Shown piece by piece: positions 1 to 11,805 of a DNA stretch of 64,000 nucleotides. The notes beneath the pieces are model-generated. The model had not been told where the DNA came from and ran no database searches. It saw nothing but the letters and a program-made list of their open reading frames with translations. Numbering within the stretch: position 1 is the first letter of the stretch; each line of letters opens with the position of its first letter. This stretch comes from Ricinus communis. Lineage: Eukaryota > Streptophyta > Magnoliopsida > Malpighiales > Euphorbiaceae. The translations under genes and the position numbers were made by a program. The stretch covers positions 12,028,001 through 12,092,000 of the forward strand of contig NC_063256.1 in NCBI RefSeq assembly GCF_019578655.1. The letters are read 5' to 3'.

Positions 1-1840
1 GTTATGATTTCTATTCAGGACTAAGTACTTCTATTTCTTAGCATTAGTAATTCTTTTTTGATATATGTTAGACTGGGAAGCTTCTGCTGATGGCACTATA
101 GGTGGATGTGTTGACTCCTTGTCAATTGTCACCTACTAGACCTGGAAATATTCTGTCATTCATAAGTCTGGAGTGTTGCTTGCACAAACCCATCTGTTTC
201 CCTCAGTATTTTTTGGCCTAATTTCTGAGAATCCCAAGCTCATTACTAAATTAATCAGTTGTATATAGTATTTAATTACTATCAACTAAATATATTATTT
301 TTATTTATTAAAATTTTTTATCTATTTTTAAAATTTAACTAATAATACTTTACAATTATAAATTTTATCTACATAATTTTAATTTGTATAAATAATTAAA
401 AATTATATATCAATTCATTAACAATCTAATTATAAAATAATGTATAAATAACTAAAAACTATATATCAATTCATTAACAATTTAATTTAATATAATAATA
501 TATATAGTTAATTAATTATTTAAAATAATATTAATTAATTTTTAAAAGTTTAAAAATACACTTATAATGATAGAATAATCTAATAAAACTCTATTATCAA
601 AATTATGACGACAGTTATGAGGTAAGTAATTAATTTTAGCTAAAAAGCTAATTTACCTCTTCAATTTGGAACTAATTGGCAATTAGTTTAGATCTTAATT
701 TCTAACTAATTTATTCAGTAACTTGATGAAAATGGTTAATTCAACCAGATCAAATAACTTACTCAATATAAAAGGCTTAGTTTGACTCTTCAACTTCACA
801 CCAAATAGTAAGTTATATAAAAAAAAATATTTTTATTGAATTAAAATAAAATTATTTAATTTTAAAATAATTTAATCATATTATTTAATAAAAAGAATTA
901 GATAATATTTTTAATTAAGAGTAAATAATATTAAGCTATCATAATTTATAATTATTAGTTAAATATGTATTATCAAAAAAATTAAATCTCTAAACTAAAA
1001 ATAGAATTGTATGGCTTATATTAAAAAAAGAAATATCGGTGACATAAAATATTTTAACAATATTACATTTATGATATGTTAATTTAATTGGTTTCAAAAA
1101 AAATGTTAGTTTTATTTTAATTAGCAGTTGAGTCTCTTGTTGAATTTAAAATATATCACAGTATTATTTTATATTTTTTATATAAATCATGAGTTTGTTT
1201 CTAACATTGAGATGAAATTTGTTTCCCAATTTGATTCAAGTATATAAACATTTATCTCTTAAATATTTGGGTTTTCTTGTATATGTTTGTTCTTTTTTCT
1301 TTTTAACTATATATTTGTCTGTTATTGTTAATAAATTTTCGTAAACTTGATATTGCTTCTGCTTTACTGTTTCAGTTTTATTGCGTATCTTTTATCAGGG
1401 TTATAATGCTTTAGTCTTCTTGCATGATAATAGCAGTAATAGCCAATCCATTGAGAGTCAGGCCAACCCCAAGATGACCTTGGAAGGCTTTAATACAACA
1501 AACATTGGCAACAAAGATCTTGAAAATGCTTGTCCAAACATTAATTTCATGTGTTGATACACTTGCACTGGCTAAAGAGAAAGAAAATATTTTATTGGTA
1601 TGCTCTTCTGCTTCTTGGCTTCTTTGCATAAATGATACAATAATTATATTCCTTATATCCATTTAGTATCTCAACTCAATAATCATAAAAAAATAATATT
1701 CTAAATTATTATTAATTTATCATTCGAAAGTATTTTTAATACTTTCTGGCCATTTTGTATTAATGTGGCAATCATATTTTTTCTCTTAGCTTTCACGTCA
1801 TTGGTGACATATACATAATTAATACGAAGGCCAAAATATA
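1..1840. other. A/T-rich intergenic DNA
   Basis: Mostly A/T-rich low-complexity sequence with no recognisable gene. A minus-strand frame at 1411-1662 stays open for 83 codons and has hydrophobic stretches near its C-terminal end, but I recognise no family and it lacks clear exon structure. It could be a relic of a small membrane protein or chance. Nothing else is supported here. Confidence 0.5.
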
Positions 1841-2224
1841 GAGTAATCACTATCGCACGATAATGTGCATTCCTATACAACATTGTATATAGCCGACTAA
1901 CTATACGTAGTGGCGGGCGATTGTGTGCCTTGTTGTACGGTTGCTCGTCCTATCACAATGTCTTTTATTCCTCCAATACTCCAAATAACACATAAATACA
2001 AAATAAAATAAAAAATTCATTAAAACAAAATAAAATAATTTAATTTAATTTAAAAAACTGCTGCATTCCTGCCATTTTTTGTTATATCTAATGTGGCATT
2101 TACCATTTTTATAAAACTATCTCTTGGTTTTAAAGTATTTAATAGCAATTTTATAAAAATAGTAGATGCTACATCACATGGGAAAGAGGTAGGACAAAAT
2201 AAGGTGAGCTATATAGCATTACTC
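1841..2224. mobile_element. Candidate Mutator-like MITE
   Basis: The two ends look like a diverged terminal inverted repeat: the left end starts GAGTAATCACTAT and the reverse complement of the right end starts GAGTAATGCTATATAGC. The flanks, CAAAATATA and TTAAATATA, agree at 7 of 9 bases, which would fit the 9-bp target duplication of Mutator-like elements. The interior is A/T-rich and has no transposase. The call is weak because the inverted repeat is short and imperfect. Confidence 0.35.
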
Positions 2225-5200
2225 TTAAATATAACAGAAATTTAAAAAATAAAAAAATATAATATAATAAGAAAGATCGATAAACAATATGATAATAATA
2301 TCAATAAAAATATAATAAGCAAGATCGAAAACGGTAATATAAAAATTATAAAAATAAAAATAAAAATATAATGAGAGCAAGGAGTAAATGGGATCAAAAA
2401 ATATGATATTGTTAAATCTTCAGGTTTTTACTTTATAGATCCACGAATATCATGCAAGGAGGTAAATCAGACATTATTTAAGTTTTCCAAAGTGTTTAGG
2501 CAGATATTAAAAAAAGTTAAAATACGTTCTTATTTTTGTTGCTTCAAATTTGTCTAGGAAGTGATAATTAAAAAAGATAATTAATGATAACTTTAAAAAT
2601 TGATCATTTTAAGTTTATTATTAAAGATAAATAGCTAAAAAAACTTAGTAATTATGTTTAGTTTTCTAAAATAAATTAGTTAAAGGTTTTGAAAATCAAA
2701 CTGCACAGCCATGCAGCCAAGTAACACTGTTGTGCGGTAGAATAAATCATATCTACAAGTATAATCCACGTGATGAACCTTTCGCATGAGCAGATAAATG
2801 TGCAAGTTATTCTATTATGGAAGAAAAACAATGGTCTGGAAGAACTGGCAAGGAATATGAGTGGCATACTCGTTGCTTTGGGTAGTAGGGTTGGCTGACA
2901 TATGCCATTGGAGCTTTCATTTGTTGTCCTCATCCTGAAATTAGTAGGCATTAACTTTGCTGATACTGAAATGTGGCATCACTGCCTCACTAATCATAAT
3001 GTTATTTTTCTCATTGAAGCCTTGGTTTAATCATCATTGTCAGTTTGTTGATAATCAAAAGTGTTGCTATAAGGTAACTTATTATGGTGGAATTAAGTAA
3101 TATTCATCTTTTGTTTTTCTCTACAGTGAAGACAATACTTATCAAAAAGTATGATTTACAATTATCTATTTAACTCATTTAAATATATAAATGGCAATAT
3201 GTATTTGTATATTACGGTACAAACTTAAAATATGTATAATTACATAATAATTTACATATGTTCATATCCAAACGAATGAAGGTTGGAGCTGGTAATAAGC
3301 CATATTTGTATAAGGATTCTAGCACAGAAATACAATTTGGAGAAGAACAACCAAAACGAGGAGAAATAAGAGAAGAAGCTTTACAACCCAAAAATTCTCA
3401 AATGATTCAACTAACATTCCCCTATAATTCTTGATAATTATCCTTCAAAAACCAAAATCTAACCTTAAATTATGCGATTTTATCTATTTAGAGTTTAAAT
3501 CATTAGAATTTTTTAAAGAAAAAGATGAGAAAGAAGAGAAGTTTTACATAACAAAGCTGAAAATTGTGTTAATAACATCTAAGGTTAAGTTTTTATCTTT
3601 GATTTTCATTAGTTTAATATAAATATACTCTCATACATAAGTAAACTTGGGATGTATAATTTATGCTATTTTGTCTCTCTATTACTATGATAATATGAAT
3701 AGAATTATAGCAATTAATTAAAGGAAGGAAAGAAAAAAAAAAAAGCAAGTTTGCAGCATAATAGATTGATTTATACCTGCCTGAAATTCTTTCTTTTGAA
3801 GGGTTAGAAACATCCTTTTGAGCTGGGTTTTGGGTTCATTTGAGGCCTTTATATTTAGTATTTTATTCTCATTTTTGGTATAAAGTTAGTTTAATATGTT
3901 GTTAAAATTATGGTAAAATTTCATACCAAACTATAATTATTTAATAGGGTAAATAAGTTAAGTTTCAGAACTACCCTAAAATTGTTATAATTTTTTGATA
4001 AGTAAATTTATTAAAAGGTATTTATATGTGCATATTTATGTGCATAACATTTATAGCATCACGATTTTTTCTTATTCTTTTAAGTTTGCTTCTTAGTTGA
4101 GAATTTAATAATGATTCAAGAGTTAATCAAAGCGAATCTCGTAAGGCTGAAGGTTTAAGCCACGGAACTTGGTTGCTGGGATTGTATAAATCTCTTTGCT
4201 TGTTTTGTTGGCTCTTCTTGCCGAGGTAAGTAGACTTATTATTAACATCTAACTTAAACAAATGTATAAATAAATCTTTGTTATAATACAAATGCTTATG
4301 AAATGCCTTGAGTAATGATTTTGAATCGGAAGAATTGAAATGTTTTAATTAGCAAAGTATGTGAGAATGTTGATCATTAACTTGCACACTCTTGTTATTG
4401 ATAATTAATCAATTGATGATGATATACTGTGAAAATATGAAATATGATATTCTGTTTTTGGAACACGTCAGGATATACATGATGTTTTTAGGGCATGTAT
4501 CTGGTGATTACTTTTGAGGATAAGTCTCCATGCATCTATAACATGAATTAGATGAGTTTTCGCTATGCTATGATTGGTGGATTAACTTATTAGATGGGTT
4601 AACTTCAAAATGATATGCATTGTTAATATATTAAGTATATACTTGATTTAGTTTGAATATTTTTATGGCAATGATATAATTTGAGAAATGAACTCTTGAG
4701 GTTTCTTACTTATTGTAATAATATTGAAAATATACACACACACATATATATATATATATAGCAAAAGAAAAATAAAAGATTTATTAATTTATGCTATAAT
4801 TGGTCCTTCTTGTTAAATATAAGTCTACTTATTGAATATTTTCGTATTTACATTTTCAAATTTTAAACTTTCAGTTAGCAGACATAAATTCATTCCACGT
4901 GTAAAATAGGATATGACATCAAATACATAAATATTCCCTTTACTGCTATTTATCCCTTAGCTAATTACGTGAAAGAGACGTAAAAAAAACTATAATTAGT
5001 AATTGTTAGGATGTATTTTGATTTTACTTTTAATAGTTCCATATTTTAGCTTTTGTATTATACCAGTTTGTTTCATTTAGTCCCTATATATCAATTGCAT
5101 CGTAAATAGTTCTTTTATTTTTATTTTTTTACCTAATTGGTCCTTAAGAAATTATTAAATGAAATGAAAACATTATTATATATTATAAAATCATGTCTAT

Positions 5201-7668
5201 TTGCTAATTCCATGAAGCTAACTCTCAAAATATTAAAAATTAGTCTATGACTTTATTATTTGTTTTCCTTTTTAATAATTTTCTAGATAAAAAATAAATA
5301 AATAAACCATAATCAAGCATAATACAAGGTAAATTAAAAACAGTAAAACATAATTTTAAACAAAAAATAATTAAATATTTTAAATTTTCTTCAACGAATT
5401 CTCATAGACTTAAAATCAATCAAATATCAACCATACACCCATCTTATCAACCACCCATCTTAAAATCAATCAAATATCAATCAAATATTTACAAAACTTC
5501 AATAAATTCATTCAATTATAAAATAGTTAAAATAAAAATCAACAATAAAAATTAAAACAAATAAAAAAATAAACCTTAAAAAAAATATAAACTAACATAA
5601 AAGAATAATAATGGAACTATAAATATAGCATAGAAATTATAAGACTTCAAGACATAAATATATATGTTGAAATATCAAAATGATTTTCTTACATAAGTAG
5701 TTTGAAGAAGACTGAATCTTTTATAGATAGCAAAATCTGATAAATTTTAAAAAATTCATAAATAAGATTTTCTTTATAAGAGAAAAAAATTAATAAAAGA
5801 AAGAGTTGAGATTAAAAAAAAATTCAAGAAAAAGATATTAATTACAATTCTTTATAGATATAAAAATCAAATATATTCATCTTAAAATCAACCAAACATC
5901 AACCAATTTGAATTAATTCAATAAAAGTAATTATTCTTTTCTATCCTTTCTCTTTACTTTTCTTTTTCTTTTTTTTTTCTCTGAAAATCTTGTTCTCTTT
6001 AAGGATTAAATAATATTTATCCTTTGAGGTTTAATCTAATACAAGTAGGTTTTTATATTTTTAATATATAAAACCTCTTTAAGTTTTAATAAAACTAACT
6101 TCTATCTCTCTACATATTAGTTCAAGGACTAAATTGATAATTTAAATTATAATTTGATCATTAAACTTATCATCAAGTATCAAGTTAAATTCAATAACAT
6201 TATTTCAAAAATAAATATTTTTAACGAGCTTAGATTTTCTTACAATTAAATTATGCTAAGAAAGATAAAAATTTAAAGCAAGTAAAAGAATATTAATTAT
6301 TTTTGTTAGAAATTAAAATCAAGTTAAGTTAAAAATAATATTTTACTCTATATTGATAAAAAAAAACCATTTTAGACGAATTTAATATGTAATAATTAAG
6401 TAATATGAAAGGAGATAATAAATAATTTTATTAAAACTCAAGTGTGTTAATGTAATAAAAAGAATACATAGACTAACTTATATATTAGACTAAACCTTAA
6501 AAGTAAGCAACACTTAATTGTTTCTTTAAATACAACGTAATCTCAGCAAAATATGACGTAAGCCACTGCTATTAAAACTTTTTCAATAACAAAAATTAAA
6601 TGGATAAACAATGAAGTTCATGATATGCATATATATATATATATTGGTGTGGAAATTGGAAGATTGTTCCGAGAAATTGCTTTATAGTTTCTACTGAGTC
6701 ACAACTTCCAAATCTTAATTTCTTCAAAAAAAAAAAAAAAAGACCCCATTGTCTTCTCTTTAATTTCTCCATTCATAGCCAAAGAAGCCATATCGAAAAA
6801 GTAATGATGCCTTCTCCGCCTACAATTCTTTTTTTATTCACCACTGCTCAACATTTCATTGAAGCTATCTCACTTTTCTTCACTTGTTATATCCTATTAT
6901 CACACAATAGAATAAGGGTGTTATGCCTTAGGAATAGTGATCTCAAATCAATTTTGCCACTTTGAATCTCTAGCCATAGAGAACGACGTACAAAGCGACA
7001 CTGTTAATCTAGGTTTTAAGTTATTTAGTTGATTCTTTAATACTGCCTGACAACCCCCAATACTTACTGCTATGCCCCTTAAGAAACCAATGAAGCCTTT
7101 AATTTGGGATGAACACTGCAAAATCAAATCAAACTGGAATGTGATGGACCCACTTTCTTTTTTCTGAATCGTGATTGTACCTTTTCTTTGCCAACATATA
7201 TTGACTGGCTTTATTGCCATTTCATGCCAATGAGATGGCCCCACTCCCTTTTTTGCTCAATTAGGATTTCCATTTAATTGAAACTTATAATATCCAAAGT
7301 TAAAAACTTGAAACTTTTCAGTATATTAAGCTTTCAAATAAGAACTCAACATTCAGCATAGTCAAAGCCCTTCTTATTCCACTATATTTTCAGCAACAAA
7401 AGAAACAAACACCGATTAAACAGTTATGGATTAAAAGAGTGATAATTCAAACCAAAGACTATTTCTTTTATTTAGAATCAGTAAGACCCAACTTAATAAT
7501 AAGTTTATTACAAGAATTTAATGGTAAATTATTATTTTAAGATAGCATTAAGTACTTATAATCAATTAATTATGTTATTTTATTATGTCTTAATTTATGA
7601 AAATAGTGTTAGTTAACAGGTAATCAACAAATAAATTTTTTGTTAATTCGAAAATTTTTAAAATGCAA
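2225..7668. other. A/T-rich intergenic DNA, no gene seen
   Basis: More than 5 kb of A/T-rich sequence with many short homopolymers. It includes an (AC)n(AT)n microsatellite at about 4733-4760 and a short (AT)n at about 6630. Open frames such as 6948-7244 minus are short, have no recognisable domain and no plausible splice context. I see no RNA gene. Some of this is probably old transposon debris, but no inverted repeat or LTR pair was found by eye. Confidence 0.5.
4733..4760. repeat. (AC)n(AT)n microsatellite
   Basis: A short compound dinucleotide run in intergenic DNA, with AC units followed directly by AT units. Confidence 0.8.
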
Positions 7669-7669
7669 C

Positions 7670-7934
7670 TTGGAGATAAATGGACTTGAACCGCTGGCAT
7701 CCGTCATAGGGTAAACTACCGATTCTCGGGTTCCTTGACTGAATTTATTATAGAGGCCAACGATAAATAATAACTCTTCCCCGAACATAGCTTACAATTT
7801 CCATCATACTGTGCTCTCCAAGCAACTCTTCTCAAAATCTCAAAAGATGTTGAGTTGGAATTACATTCTAGCTAAGGATTCTTGTGGTTCCAGAGGATCC
7901 AGCTATAGGAAAACCAGGAATAGAGAGCCCCCCC
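7670..7934 (-). other. Nuclear chloroplast insertion: 3' part of trnA-UGC
   Basis: Read on the minus strand, this stretch follows the end of the chloroplast trnA-UGC gene: the last part of its group II intron and then the 3' tRNA exon. Recognisable pieces are GAGAAGAGTTGCT, GAGAGCACAGTA, CGTTGGCCTCTAT and the tRNA tail, where GGTTCAAGTCC replaces the chloroplast GGTTCGAGTCC and ATCTCCA ends the exon. Many substitutions and small indels are present, so it is an old copy and should make no functional tRNA. The assignment is from memory of the chloroplast rRNA operon, not from an alignment. Confidence 0.75.
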
Positions 7935-8479
7935 TAATATTTTAACTTGCAACATTTGTATTATATAAATAACAATTTTACAATTCAGATTAACTTGATC
8001 AACCAGAGAAAATTGTTAAGCTCAAAGTTGAAAATCAATATATTCATAATGTTGAAGTTGAAAAGATCATCAATAAAAAAATAAGTGCTCGGTTACTCTA
8101 TCGCTTGATATTCATATTGATAAAGTATATTCCTTTTGTAGTTTTATTACTAATATTTCATTTTTATAATTACGATAATATATTGATAGTTTTTCTAATT
8201 TAATATATAAAATTCACATGCAAAGCTATAATTGATAATGTAGATGTTTCTATTCGCTAGTGGTACCACTCACATTGTAAAATCAGTGTCCAAAACTACA
8301 ACGATTAAGTTTCTGTAAAGCTTTGAAGGAACCACCTTTGTATTAGTATATATTTTAACTATTTTAGTATTATATTAGTTTTATATATATAAGCTAAAAT
8401 GCTATTATAAAAGATAACATTTTTCATTTTTAGATAAAAAGTTTTCTAAGTAGTCGTTAATTATCGAATAGGGAATTTG
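7935..8479. other. Intergenic DNA, nothing recognised
   Basis: A/T-rich spacer between the chloroplast-derived fragment and the LINE. I see no open frame of note, no inverted repeat and no RNA gene. Confidence 0.5.
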
Positions 8480-8668
8480 TATAACTTATCATTTCTTCCC
8501 ATGTTATCTAGTGTCTTCGGCTTTTTTGTGCTATTGCTCCTTTCTGTATTGGGTTCGAGGCTGAACATTTATTATAATATGGTAATTTATTAGGTGTCGG
8601 CTGTTATGTTGGCGTTTTATTGGATGGAGTTATTGAGCTTTGTGTGCAGTTATTACTGATTTCTCATT

Positions 8669-10530
8669 ATGGCTAAGGAAACTCAGTCGGATGAGCTACT
8701 GATATAAGATATTATTCAAAAATTGAAAATCTACAGTGCTCTGAGAAGAAGCTGCCGTTAAAAGCTAATACAAATACGAGAAATTTCTACTCAAAGAAAA
8801 TTTTAGTAGGTCGTCTGATGTCCTTTATGAATCTATCAGGTCAAATGGTTAAAACAAGCCTCCATCAAATTTAAAAGATAGAGGGGGACTTCCAAGTCTA
8901 GAAGCACAACTAGAATACATTTATCTTTCAGTTTGAGACGGCTAAAGATAAGCAGTGGTTGATAGTAGGTACTCCATGGTCTATCTTTAATTCTTTATTG
9001 GCACTAGTAGTTTGGCCAGTAGATACACCTATTGATAAACTTGACTTCTCGAAATGTCCTTTATGGGTGGAAGTTCATAATCTTCCTCCTGATCAAATCA
9101 ATGTTTCAAATGCTCAAACGATTGGGAAGCTATTTGCAGGTTTTATCAAAATGGAACTAGTCACAACAACATTTAAGTTCATGTTTAATATGAAGATTAG
9201 AGTTCTGGTAGACCTTGAATAACCACTTCCCATGGGCTTCTGGAATAACAGGAGGAAGCTGCCTATAGGGCTTTATGAGAATGATTGGATTATATTTCAA
9301 TATGAGCGACTACTATAGTTTTGTTTTCTATGTAGGAGGACTGGACATATGCTAAAGTTCTGCCTGTTTCAAGAAGAAGAATGGTATCAGAAAATTCTTG
9401 AATCAGGAAAGTTTAAGTATAGTGCGGAGCTTAGAAGTACTAATACTGTAAGTTTTGCTAAAAACCTCCCTATGAGCTCCAATCAATACAAGGTTTCACA
9501 AGATGATAACATGCATACCAACTTTGGATCACTTTCTAAACCAATAGAAGTCCAGCAGAAAGCTAAAGAAGATGACAGGTTAGCCCTTGTTGCTCACGCG
9601 ACAACATATACAAGTGGTCATGATCAACCACGTGATGAACATTATGTTGGGAGTGGAAGGAAACTTGATGAGGAAGATTGGCGGTCCAACATGATCATTT
9701 CAGTGAACACCCCATATTAGAGATATGCACATACTGCATGTCCAGTCTTTATTAATGACAATGAGAGGATAAAGGTTCAGATGAGTAGACTTCTGGGAGG
9801 GGATAGGACTGACCTTGGGAGTGGACCCTCCGAGAATAAGGGCAAAGAAATTAAGGTGTCGTCCTCCTTTTCATCGAGTTTTGATAAGGAGGATTTAACC
9901 TTTAAAGTCTCGTTGGCCTAGCCCAAAAGAAATGGGTTGTGGTAGGCAATGCAAAATGCCCTAATCTGTGTTTAGGTACTCAACGAACTCCGAAGTTTAA
10001 AAGGATTAAGAGAGTCGAACCAGAGATTAAGGTTATGCTAGTGCTCTTGAATGGATTGTCAGCAAGCCACTAGAAATAGGGGAAATTGGACAAGTAACTG
10101 TTCAAAATGAGAGGAAGGAGTCGACAAGAGGGTCAACAGGTTTCTCCTCATATGGACAGGCTACTACTAATCTAGAAATTAGCACAATTGGGTTTATCAA
10201 GAAAAGGAAAATAAAACAACTAATAAGATAAAAGAAGTCTTTGAAGCTACAAGAGTTAACAGATGCACCACTTGGGAAGTCAGATGACACAATGCAGGAT
10301 GGTACTCGAGAAGGGCAAGGTAGTACCTTCTTCAGCTTAGATAATGATGGCGTTGGTGGCTCGCCAAAAGCCACCAAGGAGTAATGAGTTATCTGGTTTG
10401 GAATTGTTAAGGTATGGGAACGCCACTGACAATTCGTCATCTAAGAAGTTTGATACAGACTCATCATCCCCAATTTTGTTTTCTGATGGAGGCAAAATAA
10501 TCGAGAGATTTTCTTGACAAAGATAAGCTG
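8669..10530 (+). pseudogene. LINE ORF1 (gag-like, DUF4283 and zinc knuckle)
   Basis: It begins with an ATG at 8669 (MAKETQSDELL) and soon meets a stop. The DUF4283-like part is open at 8959-9222, with the typical W-V-E-V-H-N-L-P-P motif and a following T-I-G-K-L-F-A-G stretch. Near 9310-9360 a CCHC zinc knuckle is seen (C-F-L-C-R-R-T-G-H-M-L-K-F-C) split by a stop just before it. A second open block covers 9349-9720. In intact relatives this protein binds the LINE RNA. Several stops and frame changes make this copy non-coding. Confidence 0.75.
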
Positions 10531-10953
10531 TCAACTAGGATTCCATGGAAGTTTTTATGTGGACCCTATTGGTGCTTTAGGGGGCCTGGCCTTATGATGG
10601 AACCAAGATGTCCAAGTGCATATTTTGAACTTTTCTAATTACTTTATTCATTCCTCTTGTTGTATCTTGGGAACAAATAAACTATTGGATGCTACTTTCT
10701 TCTATGGGGATCAAAATAGGACCCTTAGGCCCCAATCTTTTGCTGAGGTAGCTTCTTTGAAACCTGTAATGGATGTTCCTTGGCTAGTGATAGGTATTTT
10801 AACGCAATTGATAGTGCTAAGGATAAGATTGATGGTAGAGAGGTCCCTCTAGCCCAGCTCAATCTGCTTAAGGATTGGATTTATGAGTGTGAGATGATTC
10901 ATATTGCTTTCCATGGGCCACGGTTCACTTGGTCTAATAATCGGGCGAAGGAA

Positions 10954-10975
10954 GGGGGGGGGGGGGGGGGGGGGG
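10954..10975 (+). repeat. Poly-G run of 22 in LINE endonuclease region
   Basis: An uninterrupted run of 22 G follows the endonuclease motif F-T-W-S-N-N. Long G homopolymers are rare in plant DNA, and this one sits at a point where the LINE reading frame changes. Confidence 0.95.
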
Positions 10976-11779
10976 TGTGGGGTCAGATTGTGTTATGCAG
11001 AGATTAGATAGAGCTTACGGTAATATATTTTGGCATTCTATCTTCCCTAATGCACTTGTGATTCATGAAAGTAGGGTGGGGTCTAACTATCGACCCATTT
11101 TGCTTTCTCTTTTTGGTCAAACTAGGAAGGGGAGGAAGTTGTTTAGGTTTGAGATCAAGTGGTTACAGGAAGATTATTGTGCTTGGGTGGTTTATGGGTC
11201 GTGGGTTAGTAATAGTAGAGAGTATCCTCAATTTATGTTAAAATAAAAGCTCGTATCATGTAGAAGAGCCCTCGGCAGGTGGCATGTTCAAAGAGTGGGT
11301 TATTCCAGACAAAAAATTAAATCCATCACCGAGAAACTCAATGTAGTCTCCCAAAATCCAAGGGTTATCTCTTGTGAGGAGGAATCAAACCTCATAAATC
11401 AGTTAAATTTTCTCCGGAAACAAGAGGAACAATTTTAGTTTCAAAGATCTTGAATCAACTGGTTCTAACATGGGGATAGAAACACAGCTTTCTTTCATGC
11501 CATTGCCCTACAAAGAAGGAGTATGAATAGGATCATTATGATTAAGAATAGAAGTGGAGATTGGCTAGATAGGAGGCAGGATTTGAGAAGGAAATTTGTA
11601 CCTGCGTTTAGGAGGTGTTTATGGATCAAGGCACTATCAATGAGTCCAATATTATAAATTGTGTTATCCCGATGATCTCTGATGAAATGAATAGATCTTT
11701 TATGGCTGAAGTATTAGAGGAGGAAGTTCAGGTTGCAGTCTTTAGCATATACCCATACAAAGCTCTTGGCCATAAGGTT

Positions 11780-11805
11780 GGGGGGGGGGGGGGGGGGGGG
11801 GGGGG
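11780..11805 (+). repeat. Poly-G run of 26 in LINE reverse transcriptase region
   Basis: An uninterrupted run of 26 G lies between the K-A-L-G-H-K-V remnant of the first reverse-transcriptase block and the following V-N-R-Y-F-N-N block. Compared with the usual spacing in plant LINEs, about twenty codons seem to be missing at this point, so the run may mark a deletion or an assembly fault. Confidence 0.95.

Noticed and set aside
2676..2951. 91-codon frame on the minus strand
   Set aside because: No domain, no exon context and no repeat signal; most likely chance.
5000..6190. Possible inverted-repeat element around the TTTAGTCC motifs
   Set aside because: The two sides do not match beyond a few bases when one is reverse-complemented.
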